Below, one piece after another: positions 57,798 through 64,000 of a stretch of 64,000 nt of DNA. The stretch covers positions 836,309 to 900,308 of the forward strand of contig JAHLKI010000011.1 in assembly GCA_025602905.1 (NCBI GenBank), given 5' to 3'. The stretch comes from Phlyctochytrium arcticum. Its lineage: Eukaryota > Chytridiomycota > Chytridiomycetes > Chytridiales > Chytridiaceae. The notes below the pieces were generated by a model. That model did not search any database. It saw only the letters and a program-made list of their open reading frames with translations, and was not told the origin of the DNA. Every line of letters starts with the position of its first letter. Position 1 is the stretch's first letter. Made by a program: the position numbers and the translations under genes.

Positions 57798-59425
57798 CTC
57801 AGATCGTGCACCGAAAACGCCGGGAACAGTATCGCAATTGCCAGCGTGGGAACGCAGATCTCCAGTCAGTCGGCGCGTCGGAGTCTGCAATCTGACTTGG
57901 ACCGCGCCACACGGTCATGGAATAACAGGAATATTTTCGAAGCAGATTTGGATGTAAAATACCCAAAAGTTTTCCTTTGGCAACGGACAAAACATTCAAG
58001 ACCCTATCATATATTCCAAGATGATTCGCAGATTGGACAGGTGCGATGAATGCAGGGGTAAGCTCAAAGTAGGCAAGCACGAATCCGGGAGCAAGATGAG
58101 AATGTTTTGCTTGAACAAGTCAACTTTCAGTCAGTCTTTTAATATAATATTAAAAGGGTTGAGAAAAGAAGTATGTAAATGGTAAGAAAAGGATCCAAGG
58201 CGAATCCCCAGGGAGTGGCAACTTGGACTATTTGAAACCGACACACAGAGCTTTCCTCGCTCGGAGGCACCTGACGAGACATTGGCCCCTGGTCAACGGA
58301 AAGATGAGTCGGTTTCGCTGCCTTGTCCTCTAAGCGCTACCCAGACCGAGTAGTCTTAGGACAGACCCGACAGCTACCCGATAGGCGACAAAGGGGACAA
58401 GTATCCCTGTCGTTCCACATCACGCAACAAGGCGAATCGCCGAAGCAGAACTACTTGGATGGGCTGCCAGTCGGCGATGCATGCCTGGGGCGCAAAGAAA
58501 CCCGCAAAAGCTCCTTTGCTCCAGCTATTGGTCGGTGGATCCCCGCCACACCAGAAATGATGGGCGTTTCAAGTTGTCTTGACGAGCCAAGCGCAACAAA
58601 AGCTCACGCAGGGGAATCATCCCAGGCCGTCGAACCGCGTCGCGGGCCCATGCAATGCATCCATTAGTTTGCATATCGGGTTTCTCACATGGGGACACTG
58701 AAAAGTGCACCGATTCAAGATCGTGGTCGTGACAAGTCACTATGGCTTCGCAACCAGGGGCGCAACTAAACCCGGGCCAGTCTAAAGAACTAGTGGTAGA
58801 CAGAGTGAGCTTGGTTCGGTTATCATGTCAAGACATAGACATAGCTTACCTTGAGGAACTGAAGACCTCGCCCCACAATTTGAACCTAAACACGTACTGA
58901 ACATCGGTGCCTGTATCTTCGGGGTATTGATAGGTTATGGATGACCCTTTGTCAATGTCGAACTCTGCCACAAGAACATGATCTACATGGGCAAACAAGC
59001 AGGTAGAGTCCATAATGTGTGTGTGCTGCGTGTATTTTCCAAAACTCGGCGATAGCCCGCGGCAAAGTCAAACGGAACCCAGCTATGTTGCAGTAATGCG
59101 GAGCCGGAATGGAGAACAAGTTCTCACGGGCCTCCGGCTCTTTGGGCAAGTCGGCCGTGCACCTTTGTTCCTATGAAGTGCCCCTTCCAGAGGTGCAGTG
59201 TGATCTCGTGCGAATTTGTCACCGCAAATAAGCGTAACGTTACCCCGAACGCTCTGGTACAGTATATACGAGAGGAATACGAAACCAAGACCAAATTCAG
59301 ATGTTTCAAAATGTGTCAGTATATTTATATACGTATAAGTAACAGTAATGTGTGTGTAGATAAAATAGGTACAGAGTTATGTGACAGTAAGAACAGTTAC
59401 AGTGTGTGACAAAAAATATGATAAA
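57798..59425. other. Non-genic stretch
   Basis: Several ORFs of 60-115 codons on both strands, none with recognisable motifs or splice logic. An AT-rich run (AATATAATATTAAAA) is at about 58138-58155. Confidence 0.4.
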
Positions 59426-60500
59426 TCAAGCCTCAAAACATCCTTCAGGCCTGCATACCATATCATTGGGTGTAGGAGCCCGATACAAACTTCCCAATCC
59501 ACAATCGGCAGCCGTCAGGAAATTAAAGTTTCTCGATCTTAGGTATTCTACGGAAAGGGTGGCGAGGTTCTTGCCCACGTAGGTTGGTCGGAAATCAGCC
59601 GTGTTGACTACAGTATCGTGGTTGAGGACAATGTGTGAGACGGGGCCTGGAGCTGGGGCAACGCGTTCGAGTTCCAGGATGTTGTCGGCGGGAGGACCAC
59701 CTTCCCAGTCCCTGTTGTCGGTATCCCAAAGAATAGGGGTGGTTCCCTTTCCGCCAAGGATCTTGAGATGCTTAGATTCGAAATCACCGTACGGGAAACG
59801 GTAACAAGTAGGAACTTTTCCGAGAACGGTGGCAAAGACACGGGTCAATTCGGTGACTTCATAAGTAAAATTTTCTTCGGAAGTAGTTGAAGCGGCTGTA
59901 TGCGTGAATCCGTGCATGCAGAGTTGGTGACCGTCGGCATCGGCTTGACGGACGGTATCCGCCTTGGCCAAGATTCCGAATGCAGTACCGAATTGGCCAT
60001 TGGAAAAGTACTGTTTGCAGTTTTTGCCATTCATAAAGAACGTCGCTTTGACGTTTTGGGCACGGAGGAAATCGAGGAGACCGTCGGTCAGGACTGCGGG
60101 GCCGTCATCGTAGGTGAGGAGGAAGCCGTTGGGGGCTTGGCAAGTGTAGATGGGTTGGATTTCAGCATTGTTGCAGTTACCGAATCCGGCGCGGCATCCG
60201 GCTGCGCAGTAGTCGGATGTGTAGCCGCAGGTACCGGCGGCACCGCAGCAGGCTCCGTAACCGCAAGCACCAATACCGGTGCCGCAGGATTGGTCGAGGT
60301 TGCGGAGGGTGCCGGGGGTGGGTGAGGCGGTTGGTGTTGTTGGAGAGGTGGACGTGCCATCACAGTCACCAAAGAGAGGTTGGCAGCCGGCAGCGCAGTA
60401 AGAGCCGCGGACGGGGTCGGCAGCGTGGGGACCACAGACGCCGTACTGGGAGCAGCATACTCCGGGTTGGCAGGTAGCCGCTGGATTTCCTTCCGTGTGT
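59426..60500 (-). CDS. Chitin deacetylase with CBM18-type chitin-binding modules, 5' end not found
   Basis: Secreted polysaccharide deacetylase that turns chitin into chitosan. From the N-terminal side: a Cys-rich chitin-binding module (CQPGVCCSQYGVCGPHAADP), a Ser/Thr/Pro linker, a second module (DQSCGTGIGACGYGACCG, GYTSDYCAAGC), then the NodB domain with motif 1 LLTYDDGPAVLTDGLLDF (catalytic and metal Asp), motif 2 HGFTHT (metal His pair), motif 3 CYRFPYGDFESKHL, DTDNRDW and motif 5 HIVLNHDTV. The stop is TCA-complement 59426-59428 after GCFEA. No signal peptide precedes the first module: the frame closes at a TAA near 60504, and the next gene's 3' end begins at 60592. A 5' exon is missing or misplaced. 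Confidence 0.85.
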
Positions 60501-60591
60501 TAATTCCACATGATGTCATGTAGTTACTCAAAGCTTGCAAAAATATTATAATTCAGCGCCTTCAAAACCGGGATCACACTACATTGTTCTA

Positions 60592-61068
60592 TTATTGACT
60601 TATGCACTGTGTCAGTCGCAGAGGGATTACATTTCCCACCTTGAACAGATTCAAGTTATGCTTGTATATTTCTGTCCATGGTTTGAGAACTTGCGTAATT
60701 TTGTCAATAAGTTCAAGATCCTGCTTATTTTGTCATTTCCCCTTACGTATAAGTACACATGGTTCTTTCCATCGAACAAGTATGAATACACAGCTCCATA
60801 TAACAGGCACAATTGCCCCTAAGCTTCCCCTAAATTTAAAGGGTTCGATCGCTGAAGTCACCAGCGCCAAGCTGAAGCTGAAGGCATTGACGAGACAGGA
60901 GGAGAGAGACCAAAGTACCTGAAAGAGCGTGCAAGACAAAATGAGTTTCCATGATACAACAAAAAGAACACGGATCATCAGCATTACCCGTTGGTCTTCA
61001 CGAAAACGGGCGGCCAATTGCACCGCATCGCGTTCTATCCACCAGGAACCCAGTTCAACTTTGTTCAT
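60592..61068 (-). CDS. Small membrane protein, unknown
   Basis: Three exons. The first from ATG 61068 reads MNKVELGSWWIERDAVQLAA to REDQR, followed by a 68-nt intron. The second carries two hydrophobic segments (VLWSLSSCLVNAFSFSLALV and LGAIVPVIWSCVFILVRW). The third (LKPWTEIYKHNLNLFKVGNV to TQCISQ, stop 60592-60594) is reached by a 57-nt intron with acceptor near 60677. About 120 residues. Not recognised. Its upstream side abuts the dispersed repeat at 61.2 kb. Confidence 0.55.
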
Positions 61069-61197
61069 CACTATTGCGGTTCGTTGCCAACTTATTTAGG
61101 CTACAGGGGTTGCCGCTTCTTCTGATCCGTCTTGCAAATTTTGTACTTCAGCGGCGGTCCAGATTTACTTAATTATCGTTCTCATTAGTAAACAGCT

Positions 61198-61440
61198 TAT
61201 AACAGGCTCGCAGGGACAGGGTTCCATAGACGAAGTAACTGTGTTCAATGTATGTACAGTATGGTCAAAGTACAATTCGCTAGTTAAGTTGCGAGGGGGA
61301 CGTCTAGGTTTGCTATATATATGTGAACTATGTACAAGTGAAGAAAGGATACGCCGTTGAGCCTAATGTTGAGGAAGTGCGTGGACGCGTCGCGCGACGC
61401 GTCTGAAACTGACAAGGAATGCGCAGTCGCTTGTCACACA
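61198..61440. repeat. Dispersed repeat copy B (MITE-free)
   Basis: Second copy of the repeat at 17796-18452, starting near GCTCGCAGGGACAGG and ending TCGCTTGTCACA. At the position where copy A carries the MITE, this copy reads straight through (GACGAAGTAACTGTGTTC), with a single TA at the insertion point. It also contains a perfect GACGCGTCGCGCGACGCGTC palindrome at about 61383-61402. Confidence 0.75.
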
Positions 61441-61536
61441 AAACCCCATGCGGGGGAGAGCTCTGGTTGGGAGTGTTCTTAGGATGGAAGATTCAATTAG
61501 TGGCAGGAGGAAAAACTGAAACAAGAAAGGCCAACA

Positions 61537-61758
61537 TGTTATGAATTCGGTCGAAGGGATGACCTTTCGAGATCCTAATGTATTACGCCAAGTTCGTCGC
61601 CAACATATGTACTAGTAACTCCGCTAGGGAGTATAGAGGTTGAAGATAAGAAATAACTTCACCGGATAACTGAATACAGAACCAGATCCGAGAACCAAAG
61701 TACATAAACCATACCAGTTACCCATTATACAGTGATCTCTATTAGCGATATTACAACA
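61537..61758 (+). mobile_element. Probable 5' LTR of a Copia element
   Basis: Begins TGTTATGAATTC and ends ATTACAACA, giving TGTT...AACA ends typical of Ty1/copia LTRs, and it directly precedes Copia gag-like sequence. No second LTR is found in the window, so the boundaries rest on the end dinucleotides only. Confidence 0.5.
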
Positions 61759-62963
61759 CGTTATCACCACCATTGTCTCTGGGTGAGATCAACCCGGAGA
61801 TCAACTGTAAAGAAACCGTTTGAGCGACAAATCTCAGCCAGCAAATGCGGACATGTCAAGCAAACTAGAAACGTTATACCTAAATCCTTGAAAGGTGGAT
61901 GGATCAAAATGTTTGACATGGCAAGCTTAATGCAAATCACTACTTAAGGAAGAGAAACTCTATCGGATCATTTTCCCCAATAGCCTGCAACCCCTTTGAT
62001 ACAGCCCAATGTATCCGAAGGAACTGCATCTGAAACTGCAGCAACAGAGGCGGATAACCTTGAGAGTATTTACGCCACGATCTTCCGCCTTATACATCGG
62101 CATATTGATGAAGGCCTGCAACGCAATATTTGACAATCAGCAACCCACGCACATTATGAGGTAGACTTGCGGAGCGATTCGACAACCTCAGAACGGTTAC
62201 CCTACCCATGCGTATTCGGGAATATGAGACCACCAGGCTGATGGATGTCAAGAAAGTAGCAGATTACCATGCTGCGCTAATGGAAATCGTCACGGTGTTG
62301 GAAATGTGTGTACACCCAAAACGGACGTTGACATGATTGAGAAGACTCTCAGCACGATGCCCATTACCCAATTGCAGTTCTCCCGACAATTACGACTAGC
62401 AAACTATAACAGTTATACGGAACTCATCACCTATCTACTTCTTGATGAGAAGCGGGCACCACAAAAATCGAAGCGAATCAAATTACCATCCATGGTAGAG
62501 GACGCGGTCGTGGGAACTTTCGCGGACGCGGAAGAGAAGATTTTCGGGGACGCGGTCGACGGTAATTTCAATCAAGGCAATGGATCTGAACATCACAACA
62601 GAAAATTTCCATATGACAACGGATCTGCATCTGGAAGACAAAACAGGAGGACCAGCACTACAGGGCCAACTGGACAGCCTCGGACTACGAAGGCAGAAAT
62701 CAATTTTTCCCATTCATCTGATCTTTGGGGGGACAAATGTCAATGATATTCTTGCGGAAGCAAACGCGGATATACAAGTCAATATGGCTTTCATCGAGGA
62801 TGAGGGGGAGGATTTAAACGCGATGAATATTTTCATCCTTGACTCAGGGGCCAGCCATACAACCATCAAAGACCGACGTTTTTTCACTGGAGAAATTCGT
62901 CCAGTTAAGCGGGCCATTAAAATTATCACCGGCTCAGTCAGCAACACGGAGTGTAGTATTTAG
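61759..62963 (+). pseudogene. Degenerate Ty1/copia gag-protease
   Basis: Fragments of a Copia polyprotein in shifting frames: a UBN2/gag-like piece (TDVDMIEKTLSTMPITQLQF, NYNSYTELITYLLLDEKRAP), a stretch that in another frame encodes RGRGRGNFRGRGREDFRGRG as in gag tails, then the aspartic protease core FILDSGASHTTIKDRRFFTG. Several frame changes and stops separate them, and everything downstream of protease (integrase, reverse transcriptase, RNase H) is absent. It cannot transpose on its own. Confidence 0.8.
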
Positions 62964-63163
62964 TCTACGGGAAATATAGTATGAAACAGGTGCATCAGGG
63001 GAACTGGAGGTCAAAAATTGAGTTTCCTCAATTTCCTCAACAGACTTGGCGAGACCAATTCGGTGTATCGAAAGTAACGCGTTGGACCCCGGTGCGAGAT
63101 TTTTCTGGTAAAACTCAGGTTTAACAACCAGAGAGCAGCTGTATATTCATACCCAGACAACCG

Positions 63164-63220
63164 TGTGACAGTGCACCCCCATCTTGTGGTCTTACCACAA
63201 GATGGGGGTGCACTGTCACA
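63164..63220. repeat. Perfect 26-bp stem hairpin, 5-nt loop
   Basis: Left arm 63164-63189 begins TGTGACAGTGCACCCCCATC; loop TCTTA (63190-63194); right arm 63195-63220 is its exact reverse complement. The outer bases TGTGACAGTGC resemble the palindrome at 57222 (TGTCACAGTGC). No ORF is associated. Confidence 0.95.
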
Positions 63221-63533
63221 GGGGTGAGATTTGGGGGTGGGGGTAGGATATCCTCCTATGTGGTATACCCCCGGGACTGTGTAATCCTACCCCAGCATTA
63301 CACCCTACCCGACATTACACCGATAATCCACCCTACAACCCAGCATATCTCACACAGGATTAAAAATAATCCTCTCCATAATCCAACAATCGAGTCAACA
63401 TTCACAAACCGAATCATCTCGCTCCACAATTCATCGACTGAAGCCGCTGCCTTTGGCACTACGGGAATTCCAATTCCAATCACAAAAACATAAAACATTC
63501 CGTTCGGATTACCCGACCTTACTCCCATCTGGA

Positions 63534-63770
63534 GATCATCAAGAGGATCAAGATCATCAGTTTTACCCCCTTCTTCAAAACTCACAAATGTTTCTAGGTT
63601 TTTATGGACTTTGCAGAAATTTCCTAAATTGTAGCATCTTCAGCCCATCTATCAAGACCAAGATCATCAAGAGTATCAAGATCTGCAGGATCATCAGTTT
63701 TTCCCCCTTTTTCCAAACTCACAAATTTTTCTAGATTTTATGGACTTGGCCAAAATTGCCCAAATTTCAC
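63534..63770. repeat. Imperfect direct repeat of about 100 bp, offset 128
   Basis: GATCATCAAGAGGATCAAGA at 63534 recurs as GATCATCAAGAGTATCAAGA at 63662, and similarity continues through CATCAGTTTT-CCCCCTT, CAAACTCACAAAT-TTTCTAG and TTTATGGACTT with small indels. Non-coding and probably part of a larger repeat. Confidence 0.8.
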
Positions 63771-63910
63771 CAAAGTTTGGATATAGTACCAAACTTCCCA
63801 CATTTCCTCCTTATACGTTCTCCATCATTCATCCTCGGTTTTTCTGGATATTGTACCTCCACAGTGTGTGTAGAAGCAAATTACCAAATTATCTGTTGAA
63901 TGCCAACTTT

Positions 63911-63984
63911 CATCGACTTCATGGATATGCAAATCTGACATTAGGATACGACAATGCCACTTTTGCATATCCATGAAATCGATG
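63911..63984. repeat. 23-bp inverted repeat near window end
   Basis: CATCGACTTCATGGATATGC... (63911-63933) and its reverse complement at 63962-63984 differ at one base; the spacer is 28 nt. It could be a small hairpin or the edge of a longer element continuing outside the window. Confidence 0.85.
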
Positions 63985-64000
63985 TTGCGTTGATGGAAAT

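Noticed and set aside
62483..62947. Minus-strand frames over the Copia remnant
   Set aside because: Antisense to the aspartic protease and gag tail, which are recognisable on the plus strand.
1..64000. tRNA, rRNA, snRNA or CRISPR
   Set aside because: Looked for B-box-like GGTTCRANYCC with a plausible A-box, rRNA-like conserved cores and regularly spaced repeats; none convincing. The 50-bp array at 40.5 kb has no spacers and is not CRISPR.

Overview
This window reads as nuclear DNA of a zoosporic (flagellated) true fungus, most likely a chytrid. Almost every conserved gene is broken by several introns of roughly 50-120 nt with GT-AG ends. The gene set is fungal in style: YMC1-type carrier, QCR7, chitin deacetylase, a Crypton transposon. 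The coiled-coil ciliary protein CFAP263/CCDC113 at 35.9-37.7 kb points to a lineage that still builds a motile flagellum. The species cannot be fixed from the sequence alone.

Layout. 1-16.7 kb is gene-dense and conserved: the 3' part of GCN2 (window edge), a ZNF830-like acidic protein, U2A' (LEA1), an APC-family amino-acid permease, trimethyllysine dioxygenase, ETF-beta, ribosomal protein uL15 (RPL28), a germinal-centre-type STE20 kinase and RPB7. 16.7-26.2 kb is accessory. It holds a pogo-type MITE sitting inside a dispersed repeat, whose second, MITE-free copy lies at 61.2 kb, and several orphan genes, one with a possible DUF6589-like (transposase-derived) domain. 26.7-39.3 kb is conserved again: a RING-H2 membrane E3, TOM5, PPIL1, prefoldin 1, mitochondrial uL29m, an orphan with a mitochondrial-type N-terminus, FAHD1, CFAP263 and QCR7. 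39.3-42.9 kb is repeat-rich, with a Copia integrase fragment, two short-repeat clusters and an orphan pseudogene. 42.9-46.1 kb carries a small orphan, a BMT5-type methyltransferase fused to C2H2 fingers, and a YMC1-like carrier. 46.3-50.5 kb is a nearly complete Crypton (tyrosine-recombinase DNA transposon). 51.3-57.8 kb holds CTU2, NDUFA13, a small orphan, La protein and an F-box/LRR gene whose LRR reading frame runs into a perfect palindrome. 59.4-64 kb has a chitin deacetylase lacking a visible signal peptide, a small membrane protein, a degraded Copia element and several perfect or near-perfect hairpins.

How the genes fit together. Many encode mitochondrial functions (TMLHE, ETFB, TOM5, uL29m, FAHD1, QCR7, YMC1-like carrier, NDUFA13) or RNA and translation functions (GCN2, U2A', uL15, RPB7, BMT5-like, CTU2, La, PPIL1). 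They are dispersed housekeeping genes and not an operon. Complete complex I (NDUFA13) and complex III (QCR7) subunits indicate conventional aerobic respiration.

Limits. Exon structures were worked out by hand from conserved protein sequence and GT-AG signals. Outer coordinates are more reliable than individual splice sites. Starts are called only on ATG unless stated. I saw no tRNA, rRNA or CRISPR.
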